Shown: in pieces, positions 42,101 through 53,601 of the stretch | Position numbering within the stretch: the stretch's first letter is position 1 | Layout: the number at the start of each line of letters is the position of its first letter | Assembly: GCA_038049695.1 (NCBI GenBank) | Contig: CP142453.1 | Span: 36,307,501 to 36,371,500 of the forward strand | Reading direction: 5' to 3' | DNA: 64,000 bases | Source of the DNA: Cinnamomum chago | Taxonomy: Eukaryota > Streptophyta > Magnoliopsida > Laurales > Lauraceae | Position numbers and translations under genes: made by a program | Notes under the pieces: model-generated | The model's input: the letters and a program-made list of their open reading frames with translations, nothing else | Databases searched by the model: none | Told to the model about the DNA's origin: nothing

Positions 42101-45100
42101 TGCCTTAACCTATAAGTTATATAACTAGGAGCTCGAGTGTACTAAAAAGAACAAAAGATGAATAATTATATACCAAAAACTTCATCAGCATCTTTAGGAT
42201 TCTCCCATTTCTCTCCTGCAGCAAGAATCTTCTTGAAGATTCCTCCATCCTTGCATATGTCCTTCACACTAGACCATGAGAGCAACTCAACATCAAACTG
42301 AAGTGTCGCATTGGGTGGAATGGTTGGTGGAGAACCTGATTCCCCATATGCCAATTCAGGAGGAATAGTGAAAATGGCATTCTCCCCCTTCTTCATCGTC
42401 TTGATCCCTTGATCCCATCCCTTTATCACTTGGCCTACAATATCAGACGACAAACAGCATAAAGAATCAGATAATTCTCACATTTTTATTTTACTATTAG
42501 AATTTGGAACTGCTATCACCAATGAAAAAGGAGAGAAAAAATATATTTATCGTATTGCAATAGATTGTGAAGAGGTATGATAAAATATCGACTTCAATAT
42601 ATTTTATAGAAGCTTTCATGCTTTGTTTTATCTCTAGTAAAATACAGCAGTAAGTAAATAATGCCAATGCACATACCAACTAAGCATTTATCTATTGCCA
42701 GTCATTTTTCTCAACTTTCAATTTCAATTCTAAAGACAAAAAATAAACATGAAGAAATGGAATAAAGTAAAAAATTCTACCAGAATATGTAAGGAATGTA
42801 TGGTTATAAGGGCATTATAATGTATAAACATAGTTAAAAATCATAGTCGCGTTAACATCAGTACATCACCATCTGTGGCAATGATGAGAATGTTGAAGCA
42901 GATGCGTGGTAAAACTAGGAAAGGTAGATTAAGAAGTCAGTGCTTCTAAAAGCATTTAAAAGCATTATTAGGTGATAAAATAAGAGAAACTCATTTAAGA
43001 TGGTTTGGACATGTCCAATGTAGGCAAGCAACGGCGGCGGTGAGGAAACGTTTTTCTCAGCAATTGATGGCCCACTGCTGAGATTCCTCGCTGATTTTTG
43101 ACAAATTCATGGAAAACCCACATTTGGCAATTGTAAATCCCTGAGAGGATTTGGAAATCCTCATTTTTTGCGGATTTACTCACCAATACCTATTTCTATC
43201 AGCTATACATATCGATCTCGATGTGGAATCTTTAGTTGTACAAATCCTCAGTGAGAAATCCTTATTCCAAAGGCAATGTTGTTGCCAAATGTGCCCTTAG
43301 CTATGCATTATTTTTTTATCCAAAACCACATATATACCAACCCTCTTGTGAATTGACACAACCCAATATGACAATGATTGTACCATAAGATTTCAATGCC
43401 CGGTATGACATTAAGCGGTCTACGAACGGTGTTGCTGACGCTCTAGCAAAAATGGGTGTTTGGAGTGACAATCTTGTAATTGATAATTGTATCTCGCTTG
43501 CTGTGTGAGCGGCGGTTCTGGAGTTTAGCTTTTCCTTTTCTTCCTTTCTGGTTTCATTTGTTGCTTCTCAGTATGTCTCTTATGCTGATTTGCTACTAAT
43601 AAAATTGCATTATCATTCAAAAAAAAAAAAGGTTTCAATTCAATCTTGATCATTACCCTTCAATTTTGGCTTTCACTAGACCCCGTACTAACCTATGATT
43701 GTATATTAGAGCATTAAGGTTTTCAAGTTTTAATTCAATTTGACCACTATCTTTCAATCTTGACTCTCACCGTTATCAATGAAGGAAATGCTACTCATTT
43801 TGTGCTAACTTTTTCCAAGCATATATCTTTTTACATCTTTGGTTGCATGTTAGAGCCAAAAATAAGTTTTCTAAATTATTTACTACTACATGAAATCTCC
43901 TTAGTCCATTTATTAGCTATTGCCTTTCTTAAATTATTTATTACTTTCATTGTAGTATATGTGGACATTTGACGATTTATGACCATTTAGAATGGTTTGA
44001 ATAATTCACTTATTTTGCGTTTTCCTTTGAGATTGATGCAAAAGAATTAATCACAATACGATGATAAATCAGATCAATGCAAGTTAATGGCCTACCAAGG
44101 AAAAGGTGGAGATCAACCCAACATAGTTCGGACAAGGCCTTGATGACGGATTGTGCATTAATTTTACATTAATTAGTTTAAGATTTTTACATTAATCGGA
44201 TGATGATGATGATGATGATCAATCGGATTTGGCTCAAGATAGATAGGAATGGACAAACAAAACTCAGGTAGCCGACCCCAACATAGTTTGGACAAGACCT
44301 TGGGATTTGAGGTAATGGCAATTTAAAGAAAATGATAAGAGATTGATAATAATTAAAAAAAAAAACACTTTATTTGATGATTTCAAACAACCTAATGAGT
44401 TGACTCTACTTTGTTTGTTGGAGTGAAATATTTATTTGTTACATGAAGTATGATGCTTATCATTTATTCTTCTAATTGAAGTGTAGGCCCTACTCTACAA
44501 GTGAAGCTAAAGTTGTACAAAATAAAACTGAGTTACCTTTCTTCATATTTTCATAATTGGAAACTTCCGAAGTCCAATATCAAACTATAAAGATTGATAT
44601 TAATGAAAATAGAGCAAGAATTAATAACTAATGCAAAAGATGAAATAAGAAGGGATTTTTTACCCAAAAAAACTCTGTTTAGATCCGATAATTACTGGCA
44701 AATGATATAGCTTTAAAAACGACAAAAATGCCTTTTGTCTTGATATTGTAACATGGTTGACTTCCTATACACATGTAGCTCTCATTCCCTTCTCTGCATC
44801 TTCAGTTATGAAAGAGCACTAGAAAAGGGGAATAAAAATTTTCTTTGGATTAATTATTTAAAGAGGACAGACCAAATGCATGGCTGGATGATATACACAA
44901 TTGATTCAATCACAGTGCAAAATAAGTTTTGTCAATCTGATTTTTTACCCAAAAATCCTGTTTAGATCCGACAATTACTGGCAAATGACATATCTATAAA
45001 AAGGACAAAAATGCCTATTGTCTTGATATTGCGACAGGATTTGACTTCCTATACACATGTAGCTCTCATTCCCTTCTCTGCATCTTCTGTTATGAAAGAG

Positions 45101-46239
45101 CACTAGAAAAGGGGAATAAAAACTTTCTTTGGATTAATTATTTAAAGAGGAAAGACCAAATGCATGGCTGAATGATATACACCATTGGTTCAATCACAAT
45201 GCAAAATAAGTTCTATCAATCTGATGATAGCAATTTAACCACCCCATAATCCCAACGACGTCCTTATCTTTGCACCCATGTGATTTGCAACGATTCAAAT
45301 AGGCTACATATATAAGGACTTCAATTTTTAAAAGGAAACCCGATTTTACTTAGCATTCCCCATAGTGACTACTCACAAACGATCAGAATCATCCAAATAA
45401 AATTAACAGAAGTGCATGGGTCATCCAAGGTGGGGCTCTCCTTCATTCTCAAATGGCCTATGACATGAACATGGAACATGGACCTTTCAACTCATCATCA
45501 GATGCAGAAATATGAATGCCATGATGTCGAAAAAGGTGATACATTAGCAAAATGCTTCAAGTGAAATTCGTGTAATGGATGTACCTGCCAAAATTCAAGT
45601 CTTACCCATTTATTTCACACTGATATTAGATCAACAGCCCTCAAGTCCTGCCATTTATTTGTCCCTCGATATTAAATCAGCAGCCAATGCGCCAACACTA
45701 TGTAATCAGGCATGGACTTGATAAAATCTAAAGAAACCCAAGTTCATGCTTACCATCAGCCACAACATGCACCCCAGTCCGAGCCCACTCAACCATCAGG
45801 CCATATCGTGATAACAGCTGTATATGCAGAATCCACAACCTTTTCAATAATTAACATGACTTCAACCAAAGCCTTGTGGTTGCGTCAATGAGCACCTTCC
45901 AACTGTCCTAACTCCTAATGCTCATGTAGGGATCACAAAACGTTGTAATAAAAGCATTCAAGCAGTGTAAATAAAGATTTCTATCAATCTAACCACAAAA
46001 TTTCTAATGTTTACTGGTTAAAAAATATTTCTAATTTTATGATTCAAAAAAATATTTCTATTTTTTCCTGCCAAACACAATGATAAAACCAAAGCCAACT
46101 GCACAATTTGGTTGGCAGTTTATCCCAATAACTGTCACCAAAAACGTAAACAGTTGATAGTCATTGCCACATCAGAAGCAAATGACAAGAAACCCAATAA
46201 AGTAGTGAAGCTGAATGAGTGTGCGGCTGTCTGTGCACG

Positions 46240-46295
<56 letters not shown>

Positions 46296-47483
46296 ACATG
46301 ATCACTACACACATCTGAACCTTCATAAACCAAATAAAGGAAAACTAGTTTATTTACATCCAAATGAAGGTTCATGGATCCAGACAATCTGAGTTACCCA
46401 TAAACAAAGTTGTAGTTTTGAATCCATTGATATGGATACCCAAATGCAGGTAGCTAAGTTTCCGTGTTGGATAGAGGTTCATCAGTTGGCCTTAAAGTGA
46501 CACTTGTAGTAATCTTTGGGATAGCCAATTACAGTTAAAAGAGTTACCGGTAATCAGATTTACAGGTAAGCTAAGCGCACATGCAAAGAACCAAACGGGG
46601 CATTTGTTCTTTGCCATAAACAATTACATACAAGAGAAGGACACGATAGCAGGTTCCAATGATCTAAAGAAGCCTTTAGTGTGTGGATGCTTATCTCTCA
46701 ATTAAGTATCTAAAAAAAAAAAACCACTCCCAGATAAACATAGATGCATTTTATTGATGCCAATGTAAAAGAGGCATAACAACGACAAATTCAAGCACCA
46801 AGGCCAACAAAGAAGCTAACAGACTTCTAAATGAAATGAATTCCAGAAATGCAATCCAACAACAGCTGCAGCAGCCAACAAACCATGATTTTCAAAACAG
46901 AAACCAATCCAGAAAGCAAATCCATAAAAATTCAAATTTAACAAAACATCCTACCATGAAATGAGATTAAAAAACTAGTAGAAATAGCAAAAGGAACAAA
47001 ACCCAGATAGCAAATTCACATGACAAAACCAATAACCCCATCAAAGCACCAAAATCCATCAACATAAATCAAACCCCAGAAAAGAAAATCAGCAATAATC
47101 TCACCTTGACCAAGCTTGAACTTGAACGGCGTCCCACGATCTCGGCTCGAATCGAACTGGGTCCCATCGAGCAAAGTTCCCGTGTAATGAACTATCAATA
47201 AAACAGAACCGCATGAAACAACACCACCTCACCTCACCAAAATCCCAAAGAAAATCAAGCACAAACGAAATCGATCCAACAGTAAAACTATAACCCAATT
47301 ACCTTCGACTTCATCGCCATTCTCCGGAGTTTCCCAACCTTCACCTTCCTTAACAAGCTTCTTCTTCAATCCCTGCTTTCCAATCTCCTTCTCCTCCCCC
47401 ACTTTAAGAATCGAGCTCTCTTCTGGCATCTCCATGTCTTCGTTCATCTCCTCCGCAACCGGCATATCGAAATCCTCGTCCAT
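39196..47483 (-). CDS. FKBP62: Peptidyl-prolyl isomerase FKBP62/ROF1-like, 13 coding exons
   Basis: Exons (minus): 47483-47303, 47191-47105, 42434-42174, 41710-41636, 41550-41470, 41374-41180, 41086-40997, 40906-40731, 40643-40521, 40403-40257, 39804-39677, 39572-39452, 39258-39196. The total is 1,728 nt, 575 aa, all GT..AG with phase kept. An acidic N-terminus is followed by FKBP domain 1 (about 55-155), with [16 protein letters not shown] and [18 protein letters not shown] keeping the Tyr, Phe-Asp, Val-Ile and Trp pocket residues. Domain 2 (about 177-290) and domain 3 (about 294-385) lack the pocket Trp ([27 protein letters not shown]). A TPR region runs from about 390 to 515, then a basic [16 protein letters not shown] segment at the usual calmodulin-binding place. 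This is the HSP90-binding immunophilin ROF1/ROF2 layout. Paralogue choice (FKBP62 or FKBP65) is inference. Intron 2 is 4.7 kb and full of transposon pieces. Confidence 0.94.
41762..41895. repeat. About 70-bp imperfect tandem duplication in an FKBP62 intron
   Basis: CTTGCAGCACCCCATAAGGA and CTTGCAGCATCCTAAGAAGG begin two copies, each running to GGTCTTGCCC. Confidence 0.65.
42870..43048 (+). pseudogene. RTE LINE C-terminal fragment
   Basis: Plus-strand [18 protein letters not shown], then [19 protein letters not shown] and TAAVRK. This corresponds to the same C-terminal region as the LINE at about 12140-12330 (MRILRWMCGITMRD..., DKMRENRLR). It is antisense within FKBP62 intron 2. Confidence 0.75.
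43050..43305. mobile_element. MITE-like element, second copy of the 20377 family
   Basis: It shares GGATTTGGAAATCCTCATTT and CAAATCCTCAGTGAGAAAT blocks with 20377-20735 and ends GCCAAATGTGCCCTTAG. It lies directly against the RTE fragment, as if inserted into it. Confidence 0.5.
43398..43630 (+). mobile_element. 5'-truncated L1-type LINE 3' end
   Basis: [20 protein letters not shown] to a stop (about 43408-43508) is the last part of the RNase H domain that closes plant L1 polyproteins. A short 3' UTR and 13-base poly(A) follow. Flanks GATTTCAAT (43389-43397) and GGTTTCAAT (43631-43639) match at 8 of 9, a likely target duplication. It is antisense in FKBP62 intron 2. Confidence 0.78.
44086..44310 (+). 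repeat. Two RTE LINE 3'-end remnants with a (GAT)n tail
   Basis: CCCAACATAGTTCGGACAAG (about 44117) and CCCCAACATAGTTTGGACAA (about 44277) are versions of the DPTxxG-encoding end of plant RTE elements. A (GAT)n microsatellite at about 44200-44219 is the usual tail type. Confidence 0.6.
44656..45225. repeat. 285-bp perfect-register tandem duplication
   Basis: TTTTTTACCCAAAAA starts copies at 44656 and 44941. The two run in register (GAAAGAGCACTAGAAAAGGG in both) with few differences. In FKBP62 intron 2. Confidence 0.9.
45226..47104. other. Rest of FKBP62 intron 2
   Basis: No gene recognised. A GA microsatellite lies at 46243-46293 (about 25 units). Confidence 0.55.
46243..46293. repeat. (GA)n microsatellite
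   Basis: About 25 uninterrupted GA dinucleotides in FKBP62 intron 2. Confidence 0.95.
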
Positions 47484-47815
47484 GATCGCTAGAAACTAGA
47501 GAGAAAAAATGGGTTTTCTTCTTTTGGGTAAAGGAGATTAGTGGATTTGCAGAAAAACCCAGGAAGATGGTGGATTCTAATGGATTCTGGCAATGCAGTA
47601 TTCAGAGATGCAGGTCTGATGGTGCCAGAGGTACAGAGAGAGGTTTTTATGGTGTGGAGCAGATGAAGGAAGTGGGGTTTCTAGAGGCTTCTGAAAAGGG
47701 CCAAGTATATATATAGTAATAAAATAGAGAGTCGAAGAGAAAGTAGTTGCTACAAAGGGTGAAGATGCTTCCAGAGATTAGGGTTCGTTTATGCATGACC
47801 CATGAACGTTCTACT
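47484..47815 (-). promoter_or_regulatory. FKBP62 promoter with TATA and heat-shock-like elements
   Basis: A TATATATA box lies at about 47707-47716 (minus strand), about 225 bp upstream of the ATG. A perfect GAACGTTC (nGAAnnTTCn core) lies at 47804-47811. An imperfect TTC-nn-GAG-nn-TTC array lies at about 47679-47695. Heat induction is known for ROF1-class genes; function here is inference. Confidence 0.5.
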
Positions 47816-47819
47816 ATGG

Positions 47820-49300
47820 GTCCCCACTTGTAGATGGTGGTTAAAAGTGACTAATGTTGCTGTTGTTATTATCCTTAGTTGATGTTGGTTGTGAAATTTT
47901 GGACAGATTATGAGCAAATGTCAAAGGATGAAAGACCTAGATGTAAGATGGATAGTTTGGGCCCTTGAACGATGGATAGATCATTGAATGGATGTTACAG
48001 TTTGATTTAGATTTGGATCAGATAAATGCAATAAAAATAAAAGTATATAACAAAATAAAATTTAGGGGATTTTATTTTTTAAAAATATCACTTTAGATGC
48101 ACCCTATGCCAGGACGGCCCTTTTAGTTGTGGTCGGACGGAAGTGGTCCCTGCTACCACTTCTGTTTTCTTTATGTGAGATGAGAGTAGGGCCGGGGAGT
48201 GCCCAGAAAATTCTATTTGGGGGGCTTCACATAAAAAGAATATGGGAAAGGGGCAAATGTTAAAAAAAAAAAAAAAAAAGCATATTAATTTTCATAATTT
48301 GCATTGTTTTTTATTTTTTTAATGTCTGCACTTTGGGTGGGGGCTTCAGCCCACATAACCTTGAACTTGGGTCCACCCCTGGGGAGGGTCAAAATCTACC
48401 CTCCGCAAGTGAAAAAAAACAGCTTCCATCCAGTAGTAATCTCCCATCTAATCATTTGTTTTATTAATATGAGTGTCTAATGTAGAAAGCATTTGGGTCT
48501 TCTCCATTGAGATGGGTTTGGGGAAGAGAAGAAGAGGAAGATAACGGAAACTGGTTGTGTTTTTTGTGTGACCCTTACAATACAAAACATGGGTCGAACC
48601 CTTGAAAAAGTTGGTAAAAAAAATATTTTTTTAGCAGGAAGACCACTTTGGTAGGAGGGAAATTAAAATGATCGTTCATCCAAAGTGATTTTTTTTTTTT
48701 TGTAAAACCATCTAAATTTTATGCAAAAAATGAATAATAAAATGAAAAAGGAGATAGAATTTCTGAGGACGAATAAAAGGTTAAAATATGGTAAAATTTC
48801 CATATGTCATAGAAAATAAGAACAGAAAAAATATATAAGATAAAAGAATGCAAGCACTAGAAAGTGTAAGGCAAACTAGAAAAAAAATCAAGCAAAATGA
48901 AATTGGAACTAATATGTTTTAGTTTTTGAAATACACAAAAACGTGGGAAAATTTTGAGCTTTTATGCTGAAAGAAAGTTTCGATGAGATATTCAAATTTA
49001 CCACTCAATAAAAATTATATAGTAAAAATAAAAATAAAAGCAGTACAGCTGAAAAATAACAATATAATTCCCAATGTAGGATGGTGGATATGACAAAAGA
49101 AAGAAAACATGTAGAGAAATTGAAATTCTAATATGGTAAATAAAATAATTAAAATAATTAATTCAAAAATAGAAACAATATAAAAGTAGCATAACATATG
49201 AAAGATAGTTTACAAATAAAAAATGTTAGCAAAATAATAAAATATAAAATATTAAGACAAAAACCATGAAAAATCATAATAATAATAATAATAATAATAA
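47820..49300. other. Intergenic; possible hAT-type MITE at about 48188-48382
   Basis: Left GGGCCGGGGAGTGCCCAG and right (reversed) CCAGGGGTGGACCCAAG, each followed by a GGGGGCTTC motif, suggest a degenerate inverted-repeat element. No duplication was proven. An (AAT)n tract ends at 49300. Confidence 0.35.
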
Positions 49301-49719
49301 GAGTGCTGCTACCTGTCCATTGGGATTTGCTCTCCACACACTACAATAAATTGAGACTAAAATGCTCACTTGTAAATTTACCAAAATGGCTGAACTTCAC
49401 CCCTCCTAGAGTCTACTTGAAATGATATGAGAATGGTTCTACTGTTATCTATACACTGCGTTTTCCCTCCAAATGAAAATATGAGAAGGGTTCCTCAATT
49501 TACAATCTTTCGTGCATTCATCACTCCTCTCTACTTGCTTCTCTCTTTTTCAGCTTAAATGAACGTGAAGACTACATTAGGAAGACAAGGTTTCTACTTC
49601 CTACATTGACTCCTCTCTAATTCCACCCTTTGTCGCCTTCTTCCCTCCCAGCCTCACCTCATTCTCTATTTGATTGCAACAATCAAAGTTGATACTTGCT
49701 TTGCTAACATTCTTAAGCA

Positions 49720-52700
49720 ATGGACGAGCGAAAGGACAAGCAGATGATGGCTCCCGATCAGTCTAGCAGTGTCGAGGTAAGCATAATCATCGCGCTTTGT
49801 GTATGATTAGAGACGAACTACTCAGCCCTGCATGTCCGACCGAATGTCCTTTGGTCGGCCCTACATGTCTGACCGAATGTTCTTCGGTCGGCATGTGAGT
49901 GCCGAAAATTTTAAATTTGAACAGCACTACAGTGTCGAGAATAACAAAAATTTGCGGACATGATTAATCGAAAATTAGGATAATGTGCGGACATTCAGGA
50001 CCGAAAATAAGGACAATATGCGGTGATTTAGGTCTGAACAATTCTGTCTGGATATTCAGAGCCGTGCAGTTGTATCATTTACATACTCTAACCAAAATTG
50101 GTTCTATAGCAGTTTCATGCGCCTATTGAATGCAGCAAGGTTTGCTCGGAATGTATGGTTGACTATAGTAATGAGTTTATCACTCATGAGGTAATTATCT
50201 AGATGAATCATTCGATATTTAAATTGATGAAGTCAGTTGGTTTAATAATATTTTCTTTGGTTATGTGCAGATATTCACAAGCCGAGAAGCCCTAATTAAT
50301 TAGGCTCGTGAGGTTGGGAGGATAAATTGTTTCATTGTTGTGATTAAGACATCAACAGCGCCCAACAGGAGAAATAAAAAACCAAAGCTGACCCTTGGGT
50401 GTGAGAGGAGTGGGTCTTATAGAGACACGAGGATAACTAAAGATGTGACCGTTGGGAAGAAATTGAAGCAGACTTATGCGAAAAAATGTGGATGCCCATT
50501 CACGTTACAAGGCAAAGTGGTTGGCTCATACGAGGAATGGATGTTGCATGTAGTGTGTGGTGTGCATAATCATCCAGCTGCAGACTTTCTAGAAGGGCAC
50601 TCATTTGCAGGGAAATTAACAAAGAATGAAACTTCATTGCTGGTAGACATGTCCAATAATATGTTTCGGCCAAAGGATATCTTGGTGACATTGAAACATA
50701 AAAATGAGTTAAATGTAAGCACACTGAAGACTATTTACAATGCACATCAAAGGCATAAAGTTGCGGAGAGGGCTGGACGAGTCAGATGTAACAACTGTTG
50801 AAATTATTGGCGAAGCATAACTACATTGAGTGGCATGGGAATTGTTCTACAACAGATACTGTCATTGACTTGTTCTTTACACACCCTACCAGCCTAGGCC
50901 TCTTGCGTGCATTTCATCATGTGTTGATGATGGACTGCACCTACAAGACCAATCGGTATCGAATGCCCTTATTGGAGATTATTGGGGTTATATCTCCAAA
51001 ATGAACGTGAAAACTGCTACTAATGGGCATTGGGTATTTTGCTCAAAGTTATTGGTGAGGGTGTTCTTCCTAGTGTTATCGTCACCATCAGAGAGATGGC
51101 TTTAATGAATGTCATATCTATTGTTTTCCCTGGCGCCAAACTTCTTTTATGTAGATGGCATATCAACAGAAATATCTTGGCTAAATGCAAGAATATGTTT
51201 GAGACGAAGGAAAAGTGAGACCACTTTATAATGAGCTGGAACATGTTGGTCTCCTCATCCACAGAGGAACATTACAATCTGCAATTCAACTTATTTATAA
51301 AAGAGTTCATCACTTATCCAGTAGCACTTCAGTATGTTAGAGCATCTTGATCAGATGCGTACAAGGACAGATTTGTGGCTGCCTGGACGGACAAGGTCAT
51401 GCATTTTTGTAACACTACTACAAACAGGGTGGAGAGTTCACATGCACAGCTGAAGCAGCAGCTTGGATCAAGCCAGGGGACTTTTGAAGATTCTTGGATG
51501 AAGATTCACAACCTATTGTTGCTGCAACATACAGATATAAAAGCATCATTTGAAAAAAGTAAGACGGTTGTGCAACACAATTTTAAATCTTCCGAATTCA
51601 AAGAACTTCGTGGGAATATTTCTATAAGTGCATAAGAGAAAATCTTGGCCGAGACGAAACGAGTCTCGTCAGTTGGTTGTTGATAGAGATACTTGTGGCT
51701 GTGTACTTCGACACACACATGGTCTACCTTGTGCTCATGAGACTGCAGAATATATAAGTGCTGGGCTCCCTATTCCTCTAGATTGCACACATATGCATTG
51801 GCACAAGCTTGACTTGCTATCTACTGCTTCTGCCCAGGACTCCAGTGTCAATTTGGATTGCATGCCAGAGATAGATTTAATCGTCGAACAGTTCAGGAGC
51901 TATGATTCAAGAAAGAAGTTACAGATCTTGGATAAGCTTAAGGAGTTAGCAAAGCCTGATACGACCTCATTGATCGAGCCAGATTCGAAAACTAAATGTA
52001 TGGTGCGCCCCAAATTGAAATTACATAATTCTACTAAACGTAAACCCTCTTCCTTTGAATATGTTGAATCAGCTCAGGATAGTTACTCTCCTGTCTTGAA
52101 GACGGAAAAGACTATTGTCAGTCGTGGGGCTCCTTGGTTCCCGTGAAGAGGCTTATGCCTAAGCAAAAGGTGAGTCGCATCAAAAATTTGGAGCCAGTTT
52201 CTTATATTAACACACTTCCAGCTGGTTTAACGCCTTATATTCATCATATAAAAGATGTCAATGCGGATGGCAATTGTGGATTTAGAGTCATTGCAGGGTT
52301 GATGGGACTTGGTGAGGATTCGTGGTAACAGGTACGGAAAGATCTTTCTAAAGAGTTGGTGACTCATGCAGAACACTACAGACAATTATATGGATCACAC
52401 CAAAGGATTGATGAACTTCTCCACATCATATAGTACCAAGGGGATTGTCCTCCATATGATCGGTGGATGACGATGCCGGACATGGAACATCTAATTGCAT
52501 CGCACTATAACGTTGTCCTATACCACCTGTCAATTGAGCTATGTCTGGCTTTTCTTCCTCTTCAATCGGTGCCTATTCCTACTGCTGCTAGACGGGAGAT
52601 CGCAATCGGTTTTATAAATCAGAACCACTTTGTTCAGGTGATAATAGTAGATTCACCTATCTTATTTTGCCTAAAATGCCGTGACTCACTTGAACTCCTT

Positions 52701-52879
52701 ATTATGTGTAGGTTTTTCTCATACAAGGTCATCAAATTCCACTCATTGCTACTAATTGGATTCGTCACCATCACCCTTCTGCAGATGGTTGGGTTACAAC
52801 TTATCAATCTCGGATCCAACATTTCAGATAAATTATCAATCCATCAGTTGCCACACGTGAAACCATCAATCTGAAATGA
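49720..52879 (+). pseudogene. MULE transposase fused to an OTU-type cysteine protease domain
   Basis: Exon 1 starts MDERKDKQ and ends at a GTAAGC donor (49777). The N-terminal DNA-binding part reads KKCGCPFTLQGKVVGSYEEW, VCGVHNHPAA and EGHSFAGKLTKNETSLL. The MULE core reads LRAFHHVLMMDCTYKTNRYR, LLLCRWHINRNILAKCK, FVAAWTDKVMHFCNTTTNRV and HAQLKQQLGSSQG. A SWIM zinc finger follows (CGCVLRHTHGLPCAH). Then an OTU domain: VNADGNCGFRVIAGLMGLGE with the DGNCGFR catalytic Cys, YDRWMTMPDMEHLIASHYNV, and NHFVQ joined across an intron (about 52639-52711) to FLIQGHQIP and NWIRHHHPSADGW. Stops or frameshifts near 50780, 51001, 51217, 51350, 51633, 52140 and 52326 disable it, and part of the core is deleted. 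Confidence 0.92.
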
Positions 52880-53601
52880 TTGTTATATTTTATAAGAATA
52901 TACAAGGATCCAATTTTTTTAGAACTCAATGAAATTGAGACTTGTTGTAACTTTTTACACTTTTTTTTTTTTAGTAAAAGAACATTCCATATATCTTCAT
53001 GGTGCATGGCACATCACTTAAGTTGTACTTGCTAATTGTTGATGACAATTTAAACTGAACGACCATGTATACCCGAGAAATACAAGTTTGTACGGCCATG
53101 TATGGCCGAGAAATAGCAGTTTATACGACCTTGAGAGGCCGAGCAGTTACAAAAAGGACATCAATGTCTGGCACCAACATTGGCAACTTTGTCATACCCG
53201 TTTACAAAACTACATCATCCATTTCATCTAAATGCTATGCAAATAAAAAGATACTATCATTGAACATCAATACAAACTACAACATTTAAAAAAATATCCA
53301 TAAAGAGGTCAATTTATGTCAAAAGTTTTACATGTACCGTATTTGGTACCCAAAAAAACGCATAAACTCGGTTTACAATCTTTCAAAATGACAGTACTTC
53401 AACCAAAACTACAAAAAAATACAGATCAAATGCTAAGTCCACATCCTAGACCCTATGTCTCTTCCTGCGGTTGTAAGTGTGTGTCTCGCTCCTTGGCGGT
53501 CTTTGAACAAGATCTTCCGGATCGGCTCCATCTAAGACCCCGTTGACGTCCTCTAGGGCCGCGTACAATGCATCAGGATCTCAGACACTCAGACTACGCC
53601 C

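Noticed and set aside
46112-46387. Arg-Glu and Leu-Ser repeat frames
   Set aside because: Translation of the (GA)n microsatellite.
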